Source: a virus | IMG/VR virus record: IMGVR_UViG_3300037069_000769 | Location: 38,322-102,321 of that record | Strand: one strand, 5' to 3' | DNA: 64,000 bases | Part shown: in pieces, positions 55,440-63,663 of the stretch | Numbering within the stretch: the first letter of the stretch is position 1 | Layout: every line of letters starts with the position of its first letter | The notes under the pieces: model-generated | What the model was told of the DNA's origin: nothing | Database searches by the model: none | What the model saw: the letters and a program-made list of their open reading frames with translations, nothing else | Position numbers and translations under genes: made by a program

Positions 55440-58226
55440 ATGTCGTCGTGGTTCACTGAGGTTCGAGCAGTCCTGCTGGATGATTATCATCTGAAGTGGG
55501 ACAAGCTTGCCACGAAGGAGCGGGCTTATCTCGCCAAGCTTCGATCTGAGGGTTACTCTCCGTACGATGCGGCTCACAAGCTGTTCATGTCGGAAGAAGT
55601 TCTCGTTGAGGACGAAGCGAAACTTATCAGCGAGTTGACCGAAGAGTACGCTGTGATCTCCGAGTCTGACGAGGAGACAGGGTACATTGGCGATCTGTTG
55701 GGTCGGCTGTCAAAGTACGAGGGCAGCGATACTAAAACCTTGTCCTCTGCGTGGACTCGGGGCAGGTCTAAGAAGAAGGAGCCGCGAGGTATCGTTCTTG
55801 ATCTCATTAAGATCAAGAACGGTGTCCGCAGTCTGTTGCGGGCTCACGGCGTCCCGAAGAACCTCAAGTTGGAGCTTGCCAACATTACGGCAGGTGCCAG
55901 CGGCATGGCCGGATTCCATGACATTGGGACTTGGCGAAGGCCGTTCATCTTCCTTGACACGAAGGTGTACGACTCTTGCGATGCCCGCGAAGTGTACGAT
56001 GTGTACTGCGGGATCGGGCTGCATGAGGCCAGCCATATCAAGCATACCCGAACAATGTATGAGCGGTTAAAGTCCGGAAAGTTGGACAGTACTACCCGCC
56101 GTGCAATGTGGGAAGGCTTGTTCGAGGACGAGCGGATTGAGGAGTTGGTTCGACAGGAATCGCCCGGTTATGCTGGGTATCTCCAGATCATGCGTCGGGC
56201 CTTGTTTGAGAAGAAGGCGTTTGGTTGTGCCATGCGTAAATGGCATAACAAGATGACTGACCTTGACCGAGTGTGTTTGCTGATCTTCGGCCTCATTCGG
56301 TGTCCCTACCTGCTCAGCCCTGAGATGAAGGAATGGCGGACTCTCAAAGGTGAGTGTGTTTTCGAGAGTCTAAAGAAGTTGTTCCCGACGATCCCCGAAT
56401 CCGAAAGGATCGTGGAGATTTACGGTGAGCGACTGGAGAAATTCTGGACTCGCCTCCAAGCTGAATACAAGGAGCTGGCTAAGGCCCGTAAGGAGGAACT
56501 CGATAAGCTTCGGGGGAAGGACAAGCCTGCGAAGGATGACAAATCCGGGGAGTCTGCTGAAGGCACCCTAGTACCTACTGACACAGGGGAGACTGCTGAT
56601 GGACGAGTCAGCGATTCGGATGGTGGGATCAAAGGCGACAGTTCGGGAGCTGACTCCGGAGACGGAAGTTCTAGTGGTGACGACAGTGAACGGGGAGCCT
56701 CATCTGATTCCGACGAATCAGAAGAACTTGGAGATAGTGTTGGAGAGGGCGAAGATGATGCAGACGAGACCTCTGAACGAGCGGCCGAGAGAGTTGATCG
56801 AGGCGGAGTACGCGAAGGCTGTGAGACAGCCGGAAGTGACGTTGGCGACACAGGGGAGAGAGAACCGGAAGGATCGCTTGGCGAAGAAGGCGAGACTGAA
56901 GCGGGAGAGTTCGAGGAAACTCTCGAAGGCAGCCCGTCGGATGAAGAAGATGGTGAAGTAGACGATGAGCTTGAGCGGTTGAGAATGCAACTCGATGCCG
57001 ATGAGCGGGACGCTGAATTCTCTCGCCTTGCTGGTGAGTTGCATTCGATCATCAAGACGGCTGGGGATCGAGCTGCACGTCGAGCTTCTATGGATTTAAC
57101 GGAGGCCATGAAGGGCGGCAAAACCCTTAAAGACCTCTTCCCCGAAGTAGGGGTAGGTGGCGATGCCCGAGAAGCCTTGGAGAGAGCCTTCTCTGACCGC
57201 GAGGATGAGGGTAGATTCTCCATCGAAGATATTCGGCACATGATGGAGGTATTGGACGTAGTTACTGACTCGCTTGATGCTGAAGAAAGTACCGAGCTTG
57301 AGAAGGTGACGAAAGAGCGGATCGAATTCGGGGACGAGTGGTCTGCTGATGAGCGTCGAAAGTCCGAAGGTAGTCGATCTCACGCCGAGAAGCTTGACCG
57401 CAGAACTGTTATCATCCATCCGCAAGTGACTCAGTATGAGAAAGATAAGTATAATGCCTATCTCGACAAAGTTCGAGGTCAGGTCATGCGGATGCGGGGT
57501 GTTTTCCGTCTGAGATTGGGTAAGCGTCTCTACCAAGAGAATGAGCGGATCGAGGGCCGTCTCCATCGTCGGAAACTCAGTCAGATTATGAGTACCGATC
57601 GAGTGTTCTTCCAGCGTAATGAGAAGCATGCTCACGGGTTGGCCATCTGTTTGCTGCTCGATGAGTCAGGGTCGATGGGTAATGCCGGGCCGCACCCCAG
57701 TCGCAGCCCCAACCGAGCCCAGATTGCTCTCGAAGTAGCTATCCTGATCTCCGAGGCTCTTAAGGGACTTCCGGGTGTTGAGCTTGAGGTGTACAGCCAT
57801 GCAAGTTGCGGTGACTCTGACATGGACTGTCAGGTCAAGTATCTGTACGGTAAGAATAATCCCAAGTTGCAGGCTATAGCGGGCTTCGAGTCTGGGGCTC
57901 AGAATTACGATCATATGGCCCTGAAGACTGCTGGCGACCTGTTCATCGCTAACACTCAGAACACCAGCAGACTGATGATTGTCTTGTCCGACGGATCACC
58001 TTGCGGCTACATGTACGGTGGGGCAGTTGCCAACCGGCAGACTCGACAGGCCGTTCAGAATCTGGAGAAGCGTGGGGTCAAGGTGATGGGAGTAGCCATC
58101 CACGATTACAACGCATCCGCGATCTACGGGAAGAATACACTGAAGTTCCTTGACCTGTCTGACCTTATCAACCGCATGAGGCGGCTGGTGGTTCAGGTGA
58201 TTAAGCAGAATTCGTCGCTCGAATGA
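55440..58226 (+). CDS. Giant HExxH-VWA protein, partner of the MoxR ATPase
   Basis: 928 aa, ATG with GCAGGAG upstream. Residues about 150-330 form a metallopeptidase-like domain: HEASH (His195-Glu196-x2-His199) and downstream FEDERIEE with Glu229 or Glu231 as likely third ligand. About 360-545 is a long Ser/Asp/Glu-rich acidic region. After a helical part, residues about 735-925 are a von Willebrand A domain with MIDAS DESGS (Asp741-Ser743-Ser745) and VLSDGSP. The order matches CobT-like/DUF2201 partners of MoxR ATPases. Confidence 0.78.
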   Translation: MSSWFTEVRAVLLDDYHLKWDKLATKERAYLAKLRSEGYSPYDAAHKLFMSEEVLVEDEAKLISELTEEYAVISESDEETGYIGDLLGRLSKYEGSDTKTLSSAWTRGRSKKKEPRGIVLDLIKIKNGVRSLLRAHGVPKNLKLELANITAGASGMAGFHDIGTWRRPFIFLDTKVYDSCDAREVYDVYCGIGLHEASHIKHTRTMYERLKSGKLDSTTRRAMWEGLFEDERIEELVRQESPGYAGYLQIMRRALFEKKAFGCAMRKWHNKMTDLDRVCLLIFGLIRCPYLLSPEMKEWRTLKGECVFESLKKLFPTIPESERIVEIYGERLEKFWTRLQAEYKELAKARKEELDKLRGKDKPAKDDKSGESAEGTLVPTDTGETADGRVSDSDGGIKGDSSGADSGDGSSSGDDSERGASSDSDESEELGDSVGEGEDDADETSERAAERVDRGGVREGCETAGSDVGDTGEREPEGSLGEEGETEAGEFEETLEGSPSDEEDGEVDDELERLRMQLDADERDAEFSRLAGELHSIIKTAGDRAARRASMDLTEAMKGGKTLKDLFPEVGVGGDAREALERAFSDREDEGRFSIEDIRHMMEVLDVVTDSLDAEESTELEKVTKERIEFGDEWSADERRKSEGSRSHAEKLDRRTVIIHPQVTQYEKDKYNAYLDKVRGQVMRMRGVFRLRLGKRLYQENERIEGRLHRRKLSQIMSTDRVFFQRNEKHAHGLAICLLLDESGSMGNAGPHPSRSPNRAQIALEVAILISEALKGLPGVELEVYSHASCGDSDMDCQVKYLYGKNNPKLQAIAGFESGAQNYDHMALKTAGDLFIANTQNTSRLMIVLSDGSPCGYMYGGAVANRQTRQAVQNLEKRGVKVMGVAIHDYNASAIYGKNTLKFLDLSDLINRMRRLVVQVIKQNSSLE

Positions 58227-58657
58227 CCAAGCGTGATGGACATCGACTGAGTGTGTGGATTCCAAAGGCAGACGAGTGGATGTTGCGGACTATGGACCGC
58301 CTTCGCAAGTCTGCCGAGGAAGCTGGTATCCCTGTCACTGAGGGAGAGTTGGTAAGATTGGCGTTGGAGGAGTACCTGCTGCCCAAAGCTTCAGATGGTG
58401 ATGTTGCAGAGTATGAAAGTAAGAGCAAGACTCCGCCTGCTCCCAAGGGGAACAAGCGGATGATTGTGTTCCGCAAGGAATTCGCCGAGGTACTTGCTAA
58501 ACTGGATCGGATCGTCCAGATGAAAACGCTCTCCGGAATATCCACCAGCTTTAGCTACGAAGTAGTGCGTCTAGTTCGTAACGCATTAACCCGTACCGTA
58601 ACGGGCTCCGATCTTGACCGATCAATCCTGAGTGATTCCAGTGCTGATAAACCTTGA
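58223..58657 (+). CDS. Ribbon-helix-helix-like protein
   Basis: 144 aa overlapping the previous stop (ATGA). HRLSVWIPKADEWMLRTMDRLRKSAEEAGIPVTEGELVRLALEEYLLP has the strand-helix-helix layout of ribbon-helix-helix repressors, and KRMIVFRKEFAEVLAKLDRIVQ looks like a second such unit. It is a candidate DNA-binding regulator. Confidence 0.5.
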   Translation: MTKRDGHRLSVWIPKADEWMLRTMDRLRKSAEEAGIPVTEGELVRLALEEYLLPKASDGDVAEYESKSKTPPAPKGNKRMIVFRKEFAEVLAKLDRIVQMKTLSGISTSFSYEVVRLVRNALTRTVTGSDLDRSILSDSSADKP

Positions 58658-58682
58658 CCTGTTGTCCCATTTCTGTAACGTT

Positions 58683-58937
58683 ATGACTGTTGTGCTGGGC
58701 TGTGATTGGATAGTCCATGCAGCAGTAACGAGAACCGGGGAGTACGCCAGAACCATGATTGGCGACTGCTTAGTTACTCTGCGGGTGCCTGCCGGAAGTC
58801 AGCATGGAGCTGCTTTCAAGGTGTGCTCCTCTGATGGGAATACCCTTGAAACCCTTGAGAAGACTTGGATGTCGGTGATGTCACAATCACCAGAAAGTTC
58901 CTCTGATGACGGAGCAGTTAAAGAACCCGGTAACTGA
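58683..58937 (+). CDS. Small hypothetical protein
   Basis: 84 aa from ATG 58683; a longer frame back to GTG 58632 overlaps the previous gene. Beta-rich start (TVVLGCDWIVHAAVTRTGEYARTMIGDCLVTLRV) with cysteines. No family recognised. Overlaps the next gene by 32 bases. Confidence 0.45.
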   Translation: MTVVLGCDWIVHAAVTRTGEYARTMIGDCLVTLRVPAGSQHGAAFKVCSSDGNTLETLEKTWMSVMSQSPESSSDDGAVKEPGN

Positions 58938-59382
58938 TGCGGAGTTTAAGAGTTTCGGGGAGTATATTGACTCCCTGACTAAGAGTTGGCAAGACCTGCA
59001 AATTCAGCAGTACCAACTGGATCAAAGTAAGGCAGCTATCCTCGCGGTAGCCGTAAATGCTGCAAAGGAGGCAAGTCCCGACACTGTGCGGGGCTCTGTG
59101 AAACTCGAAGGAGTTGTCACCCAACTGAAAGTGGTGTTTAAGCAGAGTGCATCCTATCCCCGAGAGCGGGGTGCCGTCCATCCGTTAAGGCTGCTCGCTC
59201 AAGACTTTCCTGAACTTGAAGACATGATTCGAGTTGACATTGAGGAGAGTGGGTCCAAGATTGAAAAATTCTTGGAGCGTGGTGACTACGACGATCACGA
59301 ACGCGAGTTGGCTGAGAAGCTTAGGGATATTCGGATAGTGAAGGATGGGAAGCCTTCGCTCGAAGCTGTCAACAAGGACTGA
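58906..59382 (+). CDS. Small helical hypothetical protein
   Basis: 158 aa. Helical N-terminus and VRGSVKLEGVVTQLKVVFKQSASYPRERGAVHPL, typical of small phage proteins near recombination or nucleotide genes. No function recognised. Confidence 0.55.
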   Translation: MTEQLKNPVTDAEFKSFGEYIDSLTKSWQDLQIQQYQLDQSKAAILAVAVNAAKEASPDTVRGSVKLEGVVTQLKVVFKQSASYPRERGAVHPLRLLAQDFPELEDMIRVDIEESGSKIEKFLERGDYDDHERELAEKLRDIRIVKDGKPSLEAVNKD

Positions 59383-59403
59383 TACTGCCGAATAACCCTA
59401 ACT

Positions 59404-59417
59404 TGCAAACGTTTGCA
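59404..59417. repeat. Palindrome copy 25
   Basis: Exact copy three bases before the ATG at 59421. Confidence 0.95.
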
Positions 59418-59420
59418 ATT

Positions 59421-59696
59421 ATGACCAAGCACAACGCCAGCCGAGTCCATTGGGCAAAAATCTGGAAGATTATCCGCAAGGATAATAAGACTGCCCTGTA
59501 CGATATTGCTAAGACTTTTGGGGTTGACCGCCATGACGTTGAGTTCTTGAAGGCCGTCGATCAGCTTGTCCAGCAGAATCGAGTTCGGCAAGCAATGGGG
59601 CACACCGAGGAAGGTATGCTCTGCGTGTGCTTGATTCCCAACCGAGACTTCTTTGACGAGCCTGACGACAATGAAGAAGACACAGACGACGAGTGA
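59421..59696 (+). CDS. Small helix-turn-helix-like protein
   Basis: 91 aa from ATG 59421, no Shine-Dalgarno after the palindrome. KIIRKDNKTALYDIAKTFGVDRHDVEFLKAVDQLVQQNRV is an HTH/winged helix pattern and the end is acidic. Overlaps the next gene by 26 bases. Confidence 0.5.
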   Translation: MTKHNASRVHWAKIWKIIRKDNKTALYDIAKTFGVDRHDVEFLKAVDQLVQQNRVRQAMGHTEEGMLCVCLIPNRDFFDEPDDNEEDTDDE

Positions 59697-60258
59697 TACC
59701 GGGGCCAAGAGAAGCTCAGATGCCGATGGGATGAGATTTGATCTCATTAGTCCTATCGGCCTTGCTAGACTGGCTAAGACTTACGGTGAGGGAGCTAAGA
59801 AGTACAAGCCTCACAACTACTTGAAAGGTTTCAAGGCAAGTGGGCTGCTCTGCCATGCAATCCGTCATTTGATGATGTGGTTGTTTGGAGACCGAGGCCA
59901 AGATCACCTCGGCCACGCCGCATGGAATATATTCACCCTGATGCACTTTGAGGTACTGCGGCCTGAGTTGATGGACGTGCCACCTTACCTCAAGGGGATA
60001 ACTGCTAAAGGGGTTGAGCAGATGTGGGATATGTATCAAGTTCCAAATGAGGAAAGACTCAAAATAATTGAGAACCTCATTGAGAGTAGTACCGGAGCCA
60101 CGTTCTGTGAGTTCCCCAAAGTAAAGAAGGTGAAGAATGCTACCATCCGAAAGTCTGCGGCAAGACGAAAACCCACCTCAGCCCGAAAGCCTGCAAAAAG
60201 GTCAGGAAATCCTAACGCCCAAGAGCGTGCTGGAAGACCTCCGGTGGAAAAAGTTTGA
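59671..60258 (+). CDS. DUF5664 protein (dATP/dGTP diphosphohydrolase N-terminal-like)
   Basis: 195 aa. MRFDLISPIGLARLAKTYGEGAKKYKPHNYLKGF, then HAIRHLMMWLFG and HLGHAAWNIF match DUF5664, related to all-alpha NTP pyrophosphatases of the MazG type (E/GExx and HxxxHxxAAWN). The family is found in many phages and may hydrolyse deoxynucleoside triphosphates. The C-terminus is Lys/Arg-rich. It precedes ThyX with a 122-base overlap. Confidence 0.7.
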   Translation: MKKTQTTSDTGAKRSSDADGMRFDLISPIGLARLAKTYGEGAKKYKPHNYLKGFKASGLLCHAIRHLMMWLFGDRGQDHLGHAAWNIFTLMHFEVLRPELMDVPPYLKGITAKGVEQMWDMYQVPNEERLKIIENLIESSTGATFCEFPKVKKVKNATIRKSAARRKPTSARKPAKRSGNPNAQERAGRPPVEKV

Positions 60259-61219
60259 GTGTGGGAGTGACGGGTATGTGTGCCTCGTCGATACGATGGG
60301 CACAGATCACGATGTCATTCAGGCTGCCCGCGTTAGCTTTGGACAGGATGTCCGGGCAAACCGAGATGCCTTTGAGATGACTCCCTCTGACCAGACTCTC
60401 TTGCGGTACTTGCTCAGGCATCATCACACTACTCCGCTGGAGATGGTGGAGTTTAAGTTCCTGATCCGCTGTCCGATGGATGTCTGGCGTCAGTGGATTC
60501 GGCATCGAACGGCTAGCGTCAACGAGTACTCTACTCGCTACAAGCCTGCAATCGACAGTATGAATACGGTTGATGCGGAGCAGTGGCGGGCTCAGTCAAA
60601 GAACAATAAGCAGGGAAGCTCCGGACTGGTTGAGACCTTCCCTGAGAATTGGAGGTTCCTGCGTGATCCCAAGGGTGAAGATTTTCTGCATGTGTACATC
60701 GGTGATGTGCTGCATCAAGTTCTCCAGTGGGATCGTGACTCTGCTTTGCCTACACCTCAGCAGTGGTTGAGTACTCGTGAGGAGTGGCTCCAAAATGAGA
60801 TCACCGAAGTTTACAAAGAGCGGTTGAAGTTTGGGGTGGCGAATGAGCTGGCCCGAAAGGACCTGCCCCTCTCGAACTACACCGAGGCGTATTGGAAGAT
60901 CGACTTGCACAATCTGCTGAATTTCCTCCGCCTGCGTATGGATTCGCATGCTCAGCAGGAGATTCGGGAGTTTGCGAACGCAATCGGGAACCAGATTGTC
61001 AAGCAACTGTGTCCGGTTACATGGGGGGCGTTCGAGGATTACTGTCTGAACTCGATGCAGCTTTCGGCCAACGAGGTGACGGTGATCTATAAGCTGCTGG
61101 AGAACCTCGGAGTGCAAGTTTCCTCTGAGGTGGTTCAAAGTCTGAACCTCAGTCAGTTGAGTGGGCGGGAGTTCGAGGAGTTGCAAGCGAAGTTGACACG
61201 TATCGGACTGATGGCGTGA
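60137..61219 (+). CDS. thyX: Flavin-dependent thymidylate synthase ThyX
   Basis: 360 aa, ATG with AAGGTGA upstream. The hallmark RHR-x7-S is at residues 122-132 (Arg122-His123-Arg124, Ser132) in RHRTASVNEYSTRY, preceded by PLEMVEFKFLIRCPMDVWRQW. ThyX makes dTMP from dUMP with methylenetetrahydrofolate and FAD. The protein is longer than the roughly 220-250 residues of bacterial ThyX: about 40 at the N-terminus and a C-terminal extension of about 60 residues. Confidence 0.92.
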   Translation: MLPSESLRQDENPPQPESLQKGQEILTPKSVLEDLRWKKFECGSDGYVCLVDTMGTDHDVIQAARVSFGQDVRANRDAFEMTPSDQTLLRYLLRHHHTTPLEMVEFKFLIRCPMDVWRQWIRHRTASVNEYSTRYKPAIDSMNTVDAEQWRAQSKNNKQGSSGLVETFPENWRFLRDPKGEDFLHVYIGDVLHQVLQWDRDSALPTPQQWLSTREEWLQNEITEVYKERLKFGVANELARKDLPLSNYTEAYWKIDLHNLLNFLRLRMDSHAQQEIREFANAIGNQIVKQLCPVTWGAFEDYCLNSMQLSANEVTVIYKLLENLGVQVSSEVVQSLNLSQLSGREFEELQAKLTRIGLMA

Positions 61220-61238
61220 AAACCTACGGCGAGTTGAG

Positions 61239-61270
61239 AAGCCTCCAGTGTAAAGCTGGGGGCTTTTCTT
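61239..61270 (+). terminator. Rho-independent terminator after thyX
   Basis: AAGCCTCCAG and CTGGGGGCTT with a seven-base loop (one G-T pair), then TTCTTGTTT. Confidence 0.8.
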
Positions 61271-61307
61271 GTTTCAGTGGGAATCCGAAATTCCGGGCCG
61301 ATTTCTC

Positions 61308-61336
61308 TTGACTTTCAGACTCGGGTGTGCGATACT
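61308..61336 (+). promoter_or_regulatory. Promoter of the TGCGATA type
   Basis: TTGACT (61308-61313), 17 bases, GATACT (61331-61336) preceded by GTGC. Confidence 0.8.
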
Positions 61337-61373
61337 ATTCCTAACGTTTCGGTAATACAAACTCACGGAGAGA

Positions 61374-61601
61374 ATGATGACCCCGGAAGAGCATGACCTC
61401 CAAGCATTGCATGAGGCTCAAACGAAGGAGTATGAGAACTTCAGCCACAATGCCCGTACTTATCTTTGCTTTACTGGCGAGGATTTGAAAGCTGCGGGCC
61501 ACGAGTCGATAGGAGCGGCTCTGCTTTATGCTACTCAGCAGCATGCTAAGAGATTGGCGAAGTTGATCGCCGATCATGTCAAGAAGTGGCCCGACAAGTA
61601 G
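61374..61601 (+). CDS. Small helical hypothetical protein
   Basis: 75 aa, ATG with GGAGAG upstream, under the 61308 promoter. Wholly helical (DLQALHEAQTKEYENFSHN, LLYATQQHAKRLAKLIADHV). Function unknown. Confidence 0.6.
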   Translation: MMTPEEHDLQALHEAQTKEYENFSHNARTYLCFTGEDLKAAGHESIGAALLYATQQHAKRLAKLIADHVKKWPDK

Positions 61602-61609
61602 GAGCAGTG

Positions 61610-61924
61610 ATGACTGTCAAGTTGAAGGTGTTGAAACGACTGCATGAGGTGCTCACCGCAGCAAGTGCTTGCGGCTTATTGGACGATCTTCAGGAGTACG
61701 TTCCTGACCCTGACATGCTGAATGACGTGTGCGATGGTGTCTACAGTTTGTTGACTGAGAGTCGTACTGCGATTCAAAGCTCAGGTGTCACGGCTGATCG
61801 TGGGTTACTGTGGGTAAACGGTAAGTCGTTGGACGCCCCGGAGGCAGATGCTGTCGCCCGTCATCATGGTTTTGCATTCGCTGAAGACTTAGTGAAGTTT
61901 CTTAGTGAGAATCCTGTCTTCTAG
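61610..61924 (+). CDS. Small helical hypothetical protein
   Basis: 104 aa from ATG 61610 with TAGGAG upstream. LKVLKRLHEVLTAASACGLLDDLQEYVPDPDML and a C-terminal helix; no family recognised. Confidence 0.6.
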   Translation: MTVKLKVLKRLHEVLTAASACGLLDDLQEYVPDPDMLNDVCDGVYSLLTESRTAIQSSGVTADRGLLWVNGKSLDAPEADAVARHHGFAFAEDLVKFLSENPVF

Positions 61925-61980
61925 CACAAGACGTATCAACCCCTGCATGGTAAGGGCCGGATAGTAAGGAGTAAGTGACT

Positions 61981-62478
61981 ATGGCATGGTGGAAACGCCG
62001 TCGTAACACCTTGATGGCCCTTCAAGACGGCAGGTGCTATTGGTGCTTTCGCAAAGTTGAGATTATCCGTGGAGATGTTACAATGCCTCCACCGGACCAT
62101 ATGGCAACAATCGATCACCTGTACGACAAGTATGACTCTCGACGCCAAGGGTATGTACGGGGAGAGACGCCCAAATGCGTTACTGTTCTTGCATGCTACA
62201 AGTGCAACAACTCTCGGGGGCAGCAAACAGCACGAGATGCTGTCTCGATTCGAGAGTCGATGCTCTCAGTGGCGATAGAGAGGATTCGAGAGTTGGGAAT
62301 TGGAAACCAGCGAGGTGACCTGTTCACAAAGGCCGAGTGTTCGCAGGTTTTGCTCAACGTGATTGACGAGTATGAGAGCAATTCTAGCAGAGCAAGTAAT
62401 GTCTGTGGTCGTCTCCGAGCTTGTGTCATATTGGCGATGAAATATCATGCTCACCCAGATAAACCTTTGCTAGAGTAG
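61981..62478 (+). CDS. HNH endonuclease-like protein
   Basis: 165 aa from ATG 61981 with AAGGAG upstream. DGRCYWCFRKVEI with a CxxC, TIDHLYDK (the catalytic-type His), and LACYKCNNSRGQQ with the second CxxC and Asn are the HNH fold with a zinc site. It may cut DNA (homing or packaging) or act on host DNA. The rest is helical. Confidence 0.75.
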   Translation: MAWWKRRRNTLMALQDGRCYWCFRKVEIIRGDVTMPPPDHMATIDHLYDKYDSRRQGYVRGETPKCVTVLACYKCNNSRGQQTARDAVSIRESMLSVAIERIRELGIGNQRGDLFTKAECSQVLLNVIDEYESNSSRASNVCGRLRACVILAMKYHAHPDKPLLE

Positions 62479-62488
62479 GAAAGCAATT

Positions 62489-62502
62489 TGCAAACGTTTG
62501 CA
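62489..62502. repeat. Palindrome copy 26
   Basis: Exact copy 10 bases after a stop codon; a promoter lies between it and the next gene (62594). Confidence 0.95.
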
Positions 62503-62521
62503 AAAATCGGGCAAATTTCTC

Positions 62522-62550
62522 TTGACTTCGGTAGTGCTTTGTGCGATATT
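62522..62550 (+). promoter_or_regulatory. Promoter of the TGCGATA type
   Basis: TTGACT (62522-62527), 17 bases, GATATT (62545-62550) preceded by TGTGC. Palindrome copy 26 ends 19 bases upstream of the -35. Confidence 0.78.
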
Positions 62551-62593
62551 ACTCCTATCGGAAACATGCAAACCGGGCAGTAAGGAGTAAGCG

Positions 62594-62845
62594 ATGGGAC
62601 TGAGCAAGAAGCAGTATAAAGAGAAACGTCTCGCACGACTTCGGGAGCTGGTGCCGATCCTAGCAAAAGGTGTATGTCCCGAGTGCGGGTGTAAGCTGTA
62701 CCCGAACCACTCCATAACGGGCTGGATCATGTGTGGGCACAAAGGCTCTCCGGGATTCCAGAAGGAGCCGGGGCCTGAGTGTAGTTGGGACTGCGTGTTC
62801 GATCCCAACGAGGAAGAGTTGGCAATCCTGTACCCTGATCTCTGA
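62594..62845 (+). CDS. Small zinc-finger-like protein
   Basis: 83 aa, ATG with AAGGAG upstream. Basic helical N-terminus (LSKKQYKEKRLARLRELV) then CPECGCKLYPNH and CGHKGSPGFQKEPGPECSWDC, cysteines suited to a zinc ribbon. Function unknown. Confidence 0.6.
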   Translation: MGLSKKQYKEKRLARLRELVPILAKGVCPECGCKLYPNHSITGWIMCGHKGSPGFQKEPGPECSWDCVFDPNEEELAILYPDL

Positions 62846-62854
62846 GAAGATGTG

Positions 62855-63307
62855 ATGACTGATATAAAGTATGCTGAGAAATTTGAGACTCCTGAAGATT
62901 GTCAGGTGATTGCTGTCGTCGGGCCAACTGGGAGACTCTGCGGAAGTGTTGCCCCTGACTATCACGAGAGAGCAAACTTTGGAGCAGATTGTAGGTATCT
63001 GTATCTGACCTTTGAAGACCTAAATCTGCTCAAATCGTGGTGGGAGAGTGCTTGGGGTAAGAAGCTTCGGGAGACTAGCCCTCTCGATGATCCAGACAAA
63101 ATCTGGGCAGCTTTAAGACTCTGGGACGAGGGGACTGAGTGTCTTGTTGAGGGGCATGCTGATAGTCTCGGGTACGATTATTCAGACATGGGCATATATG
63201 AGTTGTCTAAGACCCTCCTTGATCTGGCGGAGTCTGAAGAGGATTTTCCTGATAAGAGTGATCTTTGTGACTACCTTCGGCATGTGATCTCCAGAATCCC
63301 TCACTGA
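62855..63307 (+). CDS. Hypothetical protein
   Basis: 150 aa from ATG 62855. Acidic, alpha/beta (VIAVVGPTGRLCGSVAPDYHE, LYLTFEDLNLLKSWWE) and a helical C-terminus. No family recognised. Confidence 0.55.
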   Translation: MTDIKYAEKFETPEDCQVIAVVGPTGRLCGSVAPDYHERANFGADCRYLYLTFEDLNLLKSWWESAWGKKLRETSPLDDPDKIWAALRLWDEGTECLVEGHADSLGYDYSDMGIYELSKTLLDLAESEEDFPDKSDLCDYLRHVISRIPH

Positions 63308-63313
63308 CAGGTC

Positions 63314-63350
63314 ACCCTCCTTTTGAGGACCCTCCTTTAGAAGACCCTCC
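63314..63350 (+). repeat. Triple ACCCTCC repeat, period 15
   Basis: ACCCTCC at 63314, 63329 and 63344, exactly 15 bases apart, between a stop and the ATG at 63364. Confidence 0.8.
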
Positions 63351-63363
63351 GTAGGAATGTGTG

Positions 63364-63600
63364 ATGAGTACTCCGTATAAACCTCAGAAGTACGACCTTG
63401 CCGGATTTGATCTGGTAGGGTACAGACAGCCTGATGGCTCGATTCGGCTGGGCTCCAAGGTGATCGTCTCTGAGTTTCCACCCGAGGTTGAGCTGATCGG
63501 AGTTGTGTACACTCTGGAGGAGATTGTGGTGAACGACAAGGATGGTACGTTGTCTGAAGACCATCCGGGCAAGCATTTGATGTGGGGCATTTACGTTTAG
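63364..63600 (+). CDS. Small hypothetical protein
   Basis: 78 aa from ATG 63364. YDLAGFDLVGYRQPDGSIRLGSKVIVSEFPPEVELIGVVYTLEEIVV reads as a small beta domain. The leader holds three CCTCC-containing repeats that could mask a ribosome site. Confidence 0.55.
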   Translation: MSTPYKPQKYDLAGFDLVGYRQPDGSIRLGSKVIVSEFPPEVELIGVVYTLEEIVVNDKDGTLSEDHPGKHLMWGIYV

Positions 63601-63663
63601 CTGTGTGATCTCCAAGTATGTAGCTGGAGAGATTGATCGCAACCCCCCAGAGAGGGGTATGAG

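Noticed and set aside
56420-57241. Ser/Pro-rich minus-strand frame in the HExxH-VWA gene
   Set aside because: Shadow of the acidic Ser/Asp/Glu linker; no independent support.
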